A stretch of DNA of 64,000 bases. It comes from Phytoseiulus persimilis. Its lineage: Eukaryota; Arthropoda; Arachnida; Mesostigmata; Phytoseiidae. This document shows positions 44,893 through 56,300 of the stretch, piece after piece (position 1 is the first letter of the stretch; the number at the start of each line of letters is the position of its first letter). Both the position numbers and the translations under genes were made by a program. The notes below the pieces were generated by a model. That model was not told where the DNA came from, did no database searches, and saw nothing but the letters and a program-made list of their open reading frames with translations. Location: NCBI GenBank assembly GCA_037576195.1, contig CM075103.1:5270001-5334000 (forward strand), given 5' to 3'.

Positions 44893-46368
44893 TCAGGGAC
44901 GAAGAACAAAGGATGACACTGGTTGGCAGCGCAAGCGAGCGAGAGGGGCAGACCACGAGGACGAAACAACAGAGCGAAGGGAGAGCTGTAGCTTCACTCT
45001 GAAGTGCTTAGTGGTGGTGGTAGTAGTCGTCGTCGCGGCGGCTGTCGACCGTGTTCCTGATTCAAGGAAAGGAAGCGCCGGGATAAAGGGTTCAAGCGAG
45101 TGGAAGGCCAAGGAAGCAAGCTCCCTTATTCCTCGGCACCTTCCACGACCACAACCTGAACCACCACCCACACCGCCGTCGTCGGAGTCACTTCTCCGTT
45201 TCTCCTACTGCTAAGTAGGAAGACGGATACCGTGCCTTGTATTCGGCTCCGAAACCTTCTGTAGCTTCGAGGAGAGATGTACGAAACGTGTTTAGCAACG
45301 GATAGCACGAGGGCGGGTGTGTGGCAGTTGGAGGGAGGCCGTTCACCGACCAACGGATCCGCGAACTCCGAGCCGATGCGCCGATCCGATTTAGTTTGAA
45401 TCACACAACACTTGATTGCAGTTCTCCATCGACCGGATTGGAGAGGTGAAAGAGCCGGCCACGTCACGTTCACCTCCAACCTCTCGCTGGAGACAGCGGC
45501 GACAGCATCAGCGACGACTACAAGTACAACAGCAACGAAGGCGGCTCGAAGGATCGAATAGCCTCGGGATCGTATCAGATTCCGATTTCCGCCCAACACC
45601 GTAAGACCAAGTTGGAATTTGAGGCTCCCGAGTGACTCGACTGGAGCGACGCGGGTTCCATGTAGAATCAACGGAGTTTCTACTCCTGAGCGAGACTTTG
45701 GCGCGGAATTGGCTCACGATGACGGGGGTTCACACTGCTTGAGAATATGAACTCCACGACGACTGTCGCTGAATTGCAGAATAGGACCAAGGTTCTATCA
45801 CAGCCGCGATAGGTTCCGAAAGCTGCCCTCTCCTGGGACCCCCATGTAGCTGAATGTCCGTAAAGGGTCACGACCTCCGACAATCGAGATTCGCCACGAG
45901 ACAAAAAAGAAACGGCGATAGGACTGTCGCGAGAGGCCACCTTCCCATTTGTGGATTGCACTCAGGTTGCACATTCAGGGCCCTGGCCCATTTCGAAGAC
46001 GGATCTATGGTCGGAAGAAGCGAGGGAAAGGAGAGCCGTTCAAATTGGAGCTGCGGCTAGGCGAAGCAGGCAGCTTCGAATAATAGTTTCGTAAACGTGC
46101 GTGAGCACCGGATCGATTTCGAAACCTCTCGATCTCATACTTCCCGTGGGATCAAATAGTTATTCTGAGTGTGATCGGGATTATCGAACCCAACGATGAG
46201 AGCCCTAGGACCTCGTCATACTCTGCTGCAAAGACATAGAAGTTCGCCTCGGAACGTTACGCGGTACCTCTCACCGCTGTGCCATATCGGAGGAGTGATT
46301 TTGTTGAAACCGCGAATCGTCTTACGCATCAACGTTTCGGAAGTCGACGCAAGAAAAGGAGTAGAGAG

Positions 46369-46378
46369 GGAATCGAAC
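46369..46378 (-). other. tRNA B-box decamer (possible SINE remnant 3)
   Basis: The minus strand reads GTTCGATTCC, preceded by gtggctttccgtcgcgag. The tggc...ccgtcgc motif is shared with the copy at 42310 at a similar distance. No complete tRNA fold. Confidence 0.3.
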
Positions 46379-48395
46379 GCGAGACCAAGACTCGCGACGG
46401 AAAGCCACAGCTGGAAAGGAAGGAGGAGCTGCAGGCGGCGCCGGTGATGGTCTTCGCGGTGGTCGGAGGAGATTTAGGTGGCCTGATTAATACATACAAC
46501 AGAGAACAACGAGATCGCTGAGCAGAGTAGGAACAAGACGAGGTCGAGCAGACTGCTGACTGGATGAGTGTGCTTTCTCATCTGTACAGCCTCTGCGCCC
46601 GCTGCGGCCCCTCCAGCAATATATATTCATACTTATTGGAAATCTTTATGTAATTCGGCCTCTGGCCTCCGCTATCAAGGGGTTGGGGGAGCTCCACGCT
46701 GCCATTGATTCCCAATGTGCTCAAGCACCGACTGCGGAGCGACAGACGGACGGGTAAACCAAGCGACCAAACGGAGAAAAGTACCGCACGCTCCTTCGTA
46801 CGCTCAAGAAGCGGGGGCCGACTCCGTATCGGCTGGGTACGAGAGCACAACGCGCCGCTGGGACCGCAACGATGATGGCTGCTGCGATCCTGGACTCACT
46901 ATAAGTTGAGCCGGCGGCGGCAGATCACCAGCTCTATTTTCTCTCATCCATCCCGAGCGATCCATCCATAGAGAGCAGAAATGGCAAGTGGCGAGGAGAA
47001 AGTTGCTCGGTCCGTTCGATTCTTCTTTCTCCGTCCGTTCTCAACACCGGAATTAATATCGGCGCCACGCTCATATCAATGATATATCTCGGGATCTTAT
47101 CTCGAGATGGCGTCATATCGCTTCTCCGTGCCAACGGTTGGTCGGCCTCGATTATTTCTCATTGCATTTCTTCTTCCCCGGAGCGCCAGCTTCCTCGACC
47201 GAGCATTCGGACCCGCGGCCAGCCGAGCTCAGCAGAAGCCGTCGATCCCCGAAGCGTGGCGGATGGGCATGGCGAGGCGAAACCACCACCAGCCTGGCGG
47301 CTTCCGCCGCCTCGCCGCCGCTCGGCCTCCGCGAGCTCGTTTATGGGCAACGCGCCATGATCATTATTTGGGGGAGACACTATTGCGGTCCAATTTGTTT
47401 CACCTTTAAGAATTCATTCGAAAGAGACGGGCCGAGCGAGGAGCGTTCATACACGGAGGACGGGGGCGGCAACGGGAGAGGAGGAGAGGGGGCGGCGACG
47501 GCTGAAGAGACGGCAAAAACGTTCTCGTTATTTGCGTTGGCTTTCGCATGCGACTTCCAGCTCCTCAGGATTACACGATGACACACGCACGGCAAACGCG
47601 CTGGTTATTCGCGTCTAACGTGCGCCCTTCCGAAATACACGGACACAGAGCGGCGGGCAGGGGGAGGGGAGGGGAAAGCAGCCAGAGCGAACTGTAGCGG
47701 ACGGGCTCGGCGAACGACGAGGTCGCGGAGATTACCCTAAGCCATGATCCACAGAGGACACTGTCGTACATTAAGCGACGTTTGCCTTACGTCGCTCCAA
47801 GATAGGCAAGCTAGCAGCCGAACGATCCCGAACGCTGCCTTCCCGTCGTTGGATGCATACATAGAGCACGACTGGAGACCGGACCGACAACCACCCTACA
47901 AACGTCGTCGTCATCACACCCACAGCACCAGGGCCAGGGTGGTCTCCTTTCCAATGCATACGTGAGCATACGTCAGGCTTACGCCGCATGGCATTTCCAT
48001 ATAGCTCCCATTTCCTCCAAGCGTGCGGGAGCGACCGGTGGAGCTGTTCGTGAGAGTCGTTCAACCGCTTACAATCGCAACAATACCGACGTGTCCAACA
48101 TTCGCTCCTGGACCAGAAACCGAGCACGGAACATTCTCTCCTTCGGCAATGAAGGCCAACCGCCTGACCCGAGCTGCCTCCTTGACATCTTCATGGAAAC
48201 AGTGACGTCAGTAGGCGTCGTCCGAAACTGTGGACTTGTGACGCGATCCGCAATCCGCGCGAGTCATGCATAGTCTGCGAAACATGATTTCCATCGTCTT
48301 GCGCGAGCAACGGAGATCGACTTATCCGCGCTCGGAAGGTGACGACTGCTTGCTCATTGAGCAGCTTCCGGGCTTCACGAGCAGACGAGAACCAA

Positions 48396-48454
48396 CAGCT
48401 GACCGCTGAGCCGATCAGCTGACCGCAGAACTGGTCAGCTGACTGCGTGGACAG
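48396..48454. repeat. 20-bp tandem repeat, three copies
   Basis: Three copies start with cagctgac at exact 20-base spacing (48396, 48416, 48436). The second half of the unit is more variable. Each copy contains the palindrome CAGCTG, an E-box-like hexamer, but regulatory function is only a possibility. Confidence 0.75.
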
Positions 48455-49169
48455 CTCAACGTCACCGAATCGAATGAATCAGCTGGCTTCCCCCCGACTC
48501 GAACTGACTTGGAGGAATATAATATTTGCGATGCGGTATGCCGTATATTTCGTGGCGGGCTGGGATTATGATAATATTCGCTTAGCGATTCGGACGCTGT
48601 TCGCATTCCATCGGAAGCATTGTTGGGCGACGAGAAGGTCGGCCTCCCGGCGGAGGGATCCTTCCACCTCGAACACGGCCGCTCGGCAGACTCCGTTCCG
48701 TCTATCGCTTGGCAATTACGTTCGGTAAATACCGAAGGCCGGAGAAGGAATCGCTTACCTGTGAACGAGAGGAGAAGAAATTTATTGGGGGATATCAAAC
48801 ATCAATTTTTCTCCGCCGTCACGGCATAGCAGTTCCGTGACGCTGGAATCCGCCGAGCGCGTATGCTCACATGTATGTTAATCATGATCTCAGGATGATA
48901 CAGACGACGCGACGGTAGGTGACAGACTGTGTTCGTGACAAACGGCGAGCAACGTAACGGTGCTTCGGATATCAGTGGCGGAACGAGCTTGAGATATATT
49001 CCCATCTTGAGGGACAGAGTTCCGAGAATCCCTTGAGTTATGCTCTCACCGAGTTGTAGCAGATCGAGACGACGCGCAACCTCAGATGATTCGCTGTCGA
49101 ACGGAGTTCATGGTGCTTGCGATGGAAGCCCAGAATGTCCGAACATGATCTCAATTTTCCCGAACTCAC

Positions 49170-49272
49170 CTGTCCGGGAGCATGGATGCCGCGTTTCTTG
49201 AAGCTTCGACTCCATTTCAAGTTCCCCGGAGTCACGAGCAGGCCGATAACCGATGGCGAAGCGGTGCCAGAG
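49170..49272 (-). CDS. Candidate 103-bp internal exon
   Basis: The acceptor has a long pyrimidine tract (ccttccgcgtgctttccttc onward) ending ctctggcag, and the donor CCGGACAG|gtgagt is close to consensus. Two of three frames are open; one reads LWHRFAIGYRPARDSGELEM then ESKLQETRHP. Good signals on both sides, but no partner exon was found. Confidence 0.35.
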
Positions 49273-49664
49273 CTGCCAGAGCAGAAGCCGGCACGGGGAA
49301 GGAAAGCACGCGGAAGGAATAGGCGCGCCTCGTAGCGTATAATTTTGGTGTCATCTTCGCTTAGCGAGCTCTCCTCCAATATGCATTATCAGCCATATGA
49401 TACGACCCCATCAAAGTCGTCTCAAGTCCTCGGACGGCTCTCGCCGCGCACCGGATGACTCAGTTCACACGCAAGGAAACAGTGCGTGCAACTGGGGTGA
49501 ACCGATATCGCTCCCGACGGAGGGCCAATCGGCTGCTGGTTTCAGACCACTTGGATCCCCGGCTTCATCAGCGAAAGACGAAGTCTCGGGATCGTCTCCG
49601 ACCTCACACCATCAACCGCGATTTTGACGCCGTTACATCGGTTCCACCATTATAGAATCTATGA

Positions 49665-49865
49665 GTCGCGGTGCTGGATGTCGCTCCTCGCGAAGGTGAC
49701 GACTTTGTTGACGACGTTCACCAGTTCACGAACAAGTGCGGAATTCGTTTTTCACCAGACGGTCCTCCAGCACATAGAGTCCCCGCGTGGAAAAGCTATT
49801 CCGAATACATGAAATTATTCCACCACATATCACGGCTTGCAAGGGAGACGATTCTTCCGAGATGA
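49665..49865 (+). CDS. Candidate coding fragment, unknown
   Basis: An open frame to TGA at 49863-49865 encodes LDVAPREGDDFVDDVHQF, then CGIRFSPDGPPAHRVPAW, and KSYSEYMKLFHHISRLARET. The composition is natural and rich in Asp, His, Phe and Tyr. No ATG lies upstream in frame, and the AG just before it (ctatgag) is a poor acceptor. It may be a fragment of a mobile element or an exon with an unusual boundary. Confidence 0.25.
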   Translation, partial: VAVLDVAPREGDDFVDDVHQFTNKCGIRFSPDGPPAHRVPAWKSYSEYMKLFHHISRLARETILPR

Positions 49866-51240
49866 TATCATCCCAGCATCTCGAGGAAGGAATCGGCCGA
49901 TACCGGCGGCCGAGCCAACAGCGCAACCACGCTCCACGGTCACGATGCCAAGCTTGACCACTCGACAAAAATCATGCAACCCTTCCCGGGTTTCTATGTC
50001 AGTGATAGTAGGTCAATGAATATGTGAATAATGGTCCTATTCCAGGCCCCTGCCCGTCTGATTCCGGATGCGAAATAAATATCAGACAGAGTTCGATCCA
50101 GTCCAGCGCTTCTTGCGCAGAGAGCGAGGCTTGAACCGAAGACGCCATGCTGTCCCGGTGCCGTTTTCCGCGATCGGATGAGCTGAGAAAACAGTGATAA
50201 ACCCTGAGCTCGCCCCTCATCGGCGCCGAGGAGGAGAACTCCGATGTATGTTCAGTCTCCTGCGATAGAAAGCGATTCCACAACGTAACAAATCCTCACG
50301 ATCCGAATCAATATCGCGCGGGGAATTCACTGGAGGGGAACACTCCTCACGAGGCTCGTCTCTCCCACGAGAGGAATCAGACGGAGATCCGAGGGCAAGC
50401 TCAACCCGGTAGGCGGGTGGCGTTCATCGTAAACGACGAGGAAACCTAGGGTCCTCCGATGCTGGCTGCGGTAGTTGGCCAAAAATGCCAAGTGGTACTG
50501 AAGCTCCGTCGCTGAATCCTGAAGGTGACATGACCCATCAAAAAGGTTAATCTAGATAATGGCCCTTCCCAGAAGCCAGTCCATCGAGCAAGCCTACGAA
50601 CGAGTGAGCGGACGAGCGCGCGAGCAAGCAACCGAGCGAGTCGAGTGGAGTCGACTGGAGTCAATATATCTCTTGAGCCACACCACGACGCCGACTGCAT
50701 ATTGCGGCGAGCGGCTGGGTCGGCTCTAGTCAACCCGACCCGACGGGCTCCACTTCGTCATTGGAGTGCAGCGAGTAAAAAATCAGTTTCCGTGGGACCC
50801 ACGCTCCGAAGATCCGCGCTGTTCCATTGTGCGCGCCAAACCAAGAGTTTACTGAAAACCGTTATCAGTCACCTCGATGCGAGCGTCTTGACACGTCCAT
50901 GATAATGTGACGTCACGTTTCCCTACGTTGCGGCACTGGGACAAACTTGACTGTCTGGGCATAGTGCAGTCGGGTCTGCCCCGACCCGTCTCGAGTTGGT
51001 CTTGGCAGGGATGCAAAACGATCAGTTGTCTGTGCCAACTTTACAGTTTTTTGCCCGAGCGGCTGGCGTTTTTATCGTCGTGACTCATATTTATAGGGAG
51101 GACCCCGCATCTAAGAATAGTTGTTGGCGAGTTCCATTTTTGCGTCAACAAGAGAATCTTCATTCTTCCGGACCCCTCGTCCTCCCCCCCCTTCCCCCTC
51201 TCTCGGGAAAAACATCCACCAAGTGCACAATATCTCCCAG

Positions 51241-51345
51241 GAGCTCAGACTCTCTGAGCCGGCGGATGAGGAATGGTTGGTTTGCGGTTCCGAGGACGAT
51301 ATCGAGTCGATGCGTCGAATTCTCAGAAGGTCTCGACAGGAATAA
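51241..51345 (+). CDS. Candidate terminal exon, acidic C-terminus
   Basis: Acceptor gcacaatatctcccag, with a strong C-rich tract at 51175-51205 about 40 bases further up, precedes 34 codons in phase 0 to TAA at 51343-51345. The sequence is ELRLSEPADEEWLVCGSEDD followed by IESMRRILRRSRQE. The acidic patch, Trp and closing basic helix look like a real protein end. No upstream exon ending in phase 0 was identified, and no AATAAA follows within about 200 bases. Confidence 0.38.
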   Translation, partial: ELRLSEPADEEWLVCGSEDDIESMRRILRRSRQE

Positions 51346-52675
51346 CCTTCAGATCCCGCCCAGGTCCAGAACGGCCGTTTAGTGGAACGCATGTATCGTG
51401 GCGGCTTGCGGAAGACGAAAGCGAGCGGCGGGGCGAGGCAGCCAGCCGGCAGAGAGATGGAGTGACAGACAGACGGAAACACGGTATTAGGGGGACAGAG
51501 AAGCCTCGACGACGGCCCTAAGAACTGCAATGATAGACACGGAAGAGACTTAGCCTCCAACTAATTAATGAACGAAGTCTCCACCGGACGACGTAGCTGC
51601 TTCTGGTGCAGCGCCACGTTTACAGAGAGAACATCGGTCGGAACCGCGTAGTTACGTGCGAAAGAATCGAAAGTAATTCTCGGAAACCCGGATCAGGCGG
51701 TGAGGAGAAGAATGATCTCGAGCTTTGCTCGATGATGCTCGCACTTTCGAAATCGAAACTGAGGACGTACTTCGAGGACGGGCGAAACGAGAGAGCGAGA
51801 ATCCACCTCTGCTCTGCGTCAGGATTGCTTAATCATGTCCGAGAATCGATTTTCGATTAATTCTCCATGAGCCGTTCTCATTGTCGGACACTGGCTAATG
51901 TCTTGCCGTCGATGATTCTTATTCGGAATGACTGAAGTTCAAAAAAACACCACACCGGCTCACGGGGAAGAACTTTTCACGGTAGACAAATCGTCGCGAC
52001 GCACTCATCAGACGGGGACTCGACCGCGGACCGTTCCTCGCTCCATGATCCAAGCAGCGTATTCATCGACCATCAAGCCTTACCTCCTCGATCTCATCAC
52101 GCTCTGTTTGAGAACTTACTCGCTTCCCTGGGAAACTCTCCGTCGTCGGAATCTCTATCGGTCATGCTCATCGGATGCAAGCCTCGCTCGCGCTATTCGA
52201 GTAACGCAAGACTTTCGCTCGCGCCATCATCGGACCACTCAAGTATTCGACAGCTATGCGGGGCTCTCCATCATCTTGAACGACATCGGTCCCTCAGACA
52301 ATGCAAATCAAGCCAATCGTTGTCGATTTCGGGGAACTACAGCAACCGGGAAACCCCCTACACTACACAAGCAGATTACACGAATTCATGAGCTTTCGCC
52401 ATGGAGGCTTCTCGCTCGGTTCGGAGAGGAATCTTAGCGGCGTCATGAGGAGCCGCACTGAATTACTCCGAAAGTTCGAGCTCGGATCCGAACTGCGCAG
52501 TGATGCTTAATCCCGCATTTTTTTTTGTTGCGACCGCGGGGCAACTTCAACTCAATGCCGCACCGATCGTCAGGATTTGAATGCGCAGGAAACGAGGAGT
52601 GCCAGCTGTGCGATTCCCGCATTCGGGAAACCCAGTTCAGAATTTCGCTTCTCGACAATCTCGGGGGGAGAGGAC

Positions 52676-52689
52676 GGGGGGGGGGGGGT
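52676..52689 (+). repeat. Poly-G run, 14 bases
   Basis: Fourteen consecutive G preceded by a shorter G6 run (tcggggggag) and followed by ttacgc. Confidence 0.92.
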
Positions 52690-53191
52690 TACGCTCCGCG
52701 CTTTGTCAATTCGGAAGGACTGTTGGCAGAGTTGTGAACATGTTTACCTGGCCTAGCATCTTATCAGACAATACGGAGGTTTTACTCGATTACCGATGCG
52801 ATGGAGGCAGGGAAACCGTCTTACGGCCCTCTTTTAGCCATTGGCGACACAAGTCGAGTCGAAAATGCGAGGATTCCCGAACACGCATCCTGGCTCGGGC
52901 TCCGCTCGGTCGGGGAGATCAAGTAGCCGCAAAGCAGCTCACGGAGGAGAGGCATCGGGAGGACGAGGAAGACGGAAAGCTTTGTTGGGAATCGACTGTT
53001 TTCAGCATTGGTTTGCTCTGTTCATCTGTCCGTTCCATCGTTTTGCTCGATTCGTTTCTCTCCACGACCCTCCTTTCCCTCTCCTGATCCTGTTCCCGTT
53101 CCGGTCGCCGTTGCCGTCGCAGTCGTTGTCGTCTCCGTCTTTTTTCTCATCGTCTTTTTATTCTCTGTTCTCGCTGTGCTGTGCTCAATAG

Positions 53192-53314
53192 GAATCACTA
53201 CGGACGCCCAATTGCTTAGACAAACACGACAGATTCCATTATACTGCTCCCTCAGTCTCGTCGTCTTCCTGACGGCGGCAGGAGAACCGGCGTTCTTAGG
53301 AACAGTGAGACAAC
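53192..53314 (+). CDS. Candidate internal exon with a membrane segment
   Basis: A long T/C tract (tcttttttctcatcgtcttt and on) ends gctgtgctcaatag at 53191. The donor CAAC|gtgagt follows at 53315. One frame is open for 123 bp and reads ITTDAQLLRQTRQIPLYCSL then SLVVFLTAAGEPAFLGTVRQ, with a hydrophobic stretch that could cross a membrane. It enters needing one base and leaves one base. No partner exon found. Confidence 0.28.
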
Positions 53315-56300
53315 GTGAGTCAAGAGGGGAACGCGGCAAGGGGTGGGGAGGAATGACGCAATGGAGGAAGAGGGGAGGGGTAGAAGGGAGTGGCGCGGAA
53401 GAATGTATAAGAACGACCACGAGAGAAAACCGGGGAGGAAAAGGGAGACAGGATGGAGTTCTCCACTCGGTTTTCTTTCGAGCTCCGTTCTTCAACGTCG
53501 ACGACGACGACGACCAGCGACGTCTATTACCGCTCGTCGCTTTTCGTTTCGTATTCGCTTGTTGTGGTTGGAATATTCCTCCTTCGCTCCAACGATCCCT
53601 CCTTACCAAGTCACACTGACAGCCGGAGAGCCGGAGCGGCGGCACTTGAGAGCAAAAAGGAGAACGAACCGGCGACGATGGTGGGTGGAGGGAGTCTCCT
53701 CTTTCCAGACTTTCCCGAATTTCCCGGCGCACGTTTTGACGAGCGACAGAACGATCGTTGCCCTTATTGAAATATGCTTGCATGATATCCCACTCGAAGG
53801 TGTTTGCCTTGTTCCTCTCGGACTCGATCGTGGAGAGCGAACCTCACCTATTCGCCGGCGGCTCGGCAGCCTTAGAAGTTCCAAAACTAGCGTGAAATCA
53901 AGCCTTGGAAAAGAGGGAGGTGATCCCCTCAACAAAACAAGCCGATCCTTCCGATTGCAGCTGATTCTCTATACTGTCTTCTCATCTCTCCGTTCCAGCA
54001 GTAGCACGTGTAAGTAGACTCACAAAGTACCCGTACTCGTGCCCGGTACTTGGCGAGAGGTCTTCTCCGAATGCCTCGCAGAGATGTTCTCCCTGCTGGA
54101 ACTTCGGCACGCTCTCAGGCTCTCTCACTCGGTACTGTATCAGAGCGTTGGTATGTATCGTCTCGAACCATTTGGGAAGTTTTATGTGTCTCAGGTTTCG
54201 GACCCCGGAATCAACGGGGGATCATGTTTTATGAGGAGAATCCAAAATATGTAGCTTCTTTGGCAGGGTCCCAATTTCGCCCTGATCGTAGTAAACGGAT
54301 TGAAGAATGCAGCGTCTGACCGACTAACACAAAATTAATCCAGGGTAACTCAACGGAGGAAGGAGCAAGAGGAGTAACAGCTGTGCAACAATTTAGTGAC
54401 GCAACATGATGTATTGAGGGAAACATTACACGCATCGAGATCTACGTTACCCACTTCGCTGTAGTGCGCGTCCTGTTCCCTGTGGGCTCATCCAGTGCTT
54501 GCCATACGGGGTCGACTCTCACCCGCTGCCCGGGATTCAGCCGTCGCGGAGTACGCGACAAAGACGACGTGCGGACCCTGTCTCGGGTCATGCGCCGAGT
54601 CGAACCCGAGTCGGATTGAAGCTCGTTCGCACATTTGGCCGTCGCTGCCGGCCGCCACTGTTTGGCCTCGTGCGGCCGTCTCTCGTCAATCACGGTTTCC
54701 TCACTGATTCAGTGGTTCCGTCGACTCTGGGCTGAGCGGCTTCTCCGGAAGAGCGCGAGACAGGGCGCCCCTCGGCACCTTCCTGGCGACACTCCACAGC
54801 CCGAGCTGGTGTGCACCCGCCATTACCCACACTGCCGCCCAGCCCAACTGGGAGTTCGGTCGTCGGTTCCCTCAATCGGGTTCGACACTCCGGTCCGACG
54901 GGTGTCTGGATCGTCCAGCTTAGGCTTTCTTCGCTCCTCGCCTCCCCACCTCAATAAAGTCAATGTCAAAATATTCATGGGAGTCCACGTCGCTTCGCTC
55001 GATAAGTCAGTGCCGGGATTTTCAATGAGCTTTAAAGCCGACTGGGCCTGTCTGGCGGGACGACGCCTCCGAACCCGCCGGCTGCCCGCTAACCGTATCG
55101 TAATGAGCGACGATCTCGCGCCGGCGCGTGGCGTCGCTACCTGGAGGTGCGATGGGCGTTCTCGTTTCGCTCGAACCCATGATCTCGGCGTGGCGCGACG
55201 CTCGAGGAGACTTTGTGGCACTCTGAACGATTCCCATTTCCTAGTCGTCCATCTCGATGCCGCCTGTCCCCAGGCGTACTGACTCGCTGGCAGGAACGGA
55301 ATCCACGCGGGGAAAAATGCGGAAAGAAGGAAAAGCCAAAACGATATCTCTTACGACAGATTTCAGTGAAAGGAAACTGTTGGCGACCGTCGACCGGCGC
55401 GGGAGAGAAAGATGGATGAACTCGGTTCCTCGAGAGAAAGAACCGAGGGAAATCGGCGCCTCTGACCACCACCATCAACGGGGTCCGGATACGAATACCC
55501 GGTTGGGAGCCCGCGTCCTCGAGGGCGTTTGGACGTTTCTACTCGTGAACAACTTTAGAATAGTTTTTAGCCGGCGCAGCCACTGAATTACGAAGAGCTC
55601 GGAAAATCCCAACCTAACATTCGGACACCTTTGGAATCGGGAGCACGGACTCCTTGCGATGCCCTCGACAGAAGGTGTCATGATCGAGTCGTGCCGACAG
55701 GGCGAGTGAGCGGTTGGCTTGGGAGGGAGTCGGACATCGGAGATTCTCCCGCTCGAAATGTCTGTGCGACGCGGCAGTAGGAAAACTGTTCAAGAGGACA
55801 ATTCCCGAGAGTCGGGGCGAAGGCAAGGACAACCGATGTGAGGCAGATACAGGTCTCTGGTTCCAAATAAATCGACCATCCTCCAGTTCCCAGCTCCTGC
55901 GGGAGTCGATGAGGGAGGGAGCACGCCATGAACGGAAAAATTGAAAGAGAAGAAGGAGTCGATACATTTCGGTGTAGTTCTTGCCGTGCTCTAAAAACTC
56001 ACCAACCCGGGCGAGTCCCGACGAGTAAACGAACAAAAACAAAACGAAGACAACCTGAAAGTTCAGCGACGACGGAAGTGAGCCGTCGATAAATAACCGG
56101 CGGCTCCGCCGACTCGCACGCGTCTTGGTCCGAATCCGTTCCTGCGGGTTCCTTCATTGATTCTCGCGCGGGGATGGCGAACGATAGGAGTCCGGGACAA
56201 TGTGACTAAGGCTCACGATTGGTTCTCTGTCTACACAGTCCCGAGGTATCCTCCAAAACCTGGTCTTTCATAGCGAAGCCGTGGCCGAGTGGCGAACGAG

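Larger units (their letters stand above)
44893..49169. other. No secure gene
   Basis: At 45440-45655 all three plus frames and one minus frame are open; one plus frame reads GDSISDDYKYNSNEGGSKDR, which is protein-like. Without a unique frame or splice pair I do not call it. The 20-bp repeat at 48396 is the clearest structure. Confidence 0.4.

Noticed and set aside
46190..46300. Minus-strand sequence with tggcacagcggt and gggttcgataatccc
   Set aside because: A-box and B-box matches are over 80 bases apart with no consistent stems, so it is not a tRNA gene.
49038..49379. Full-length 113-codon reading of the frame around 49.2 kb
   Set aside because: It begins with TTG straight after a stop codon and has no ATG. 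Only the sub-segment bounded by splice sites is kept.
53022..53783. 253-codon minus-strand frame
   Set aside because: Thr/Gly repeats (TTTATATATGTGTG) come from simple sequence, and the opposite strand is equally open.
54590..54680. B-box-like ggttcgactcgg on the minus strand
   Set aside because: No A box at the right distance and no cloverleaf.
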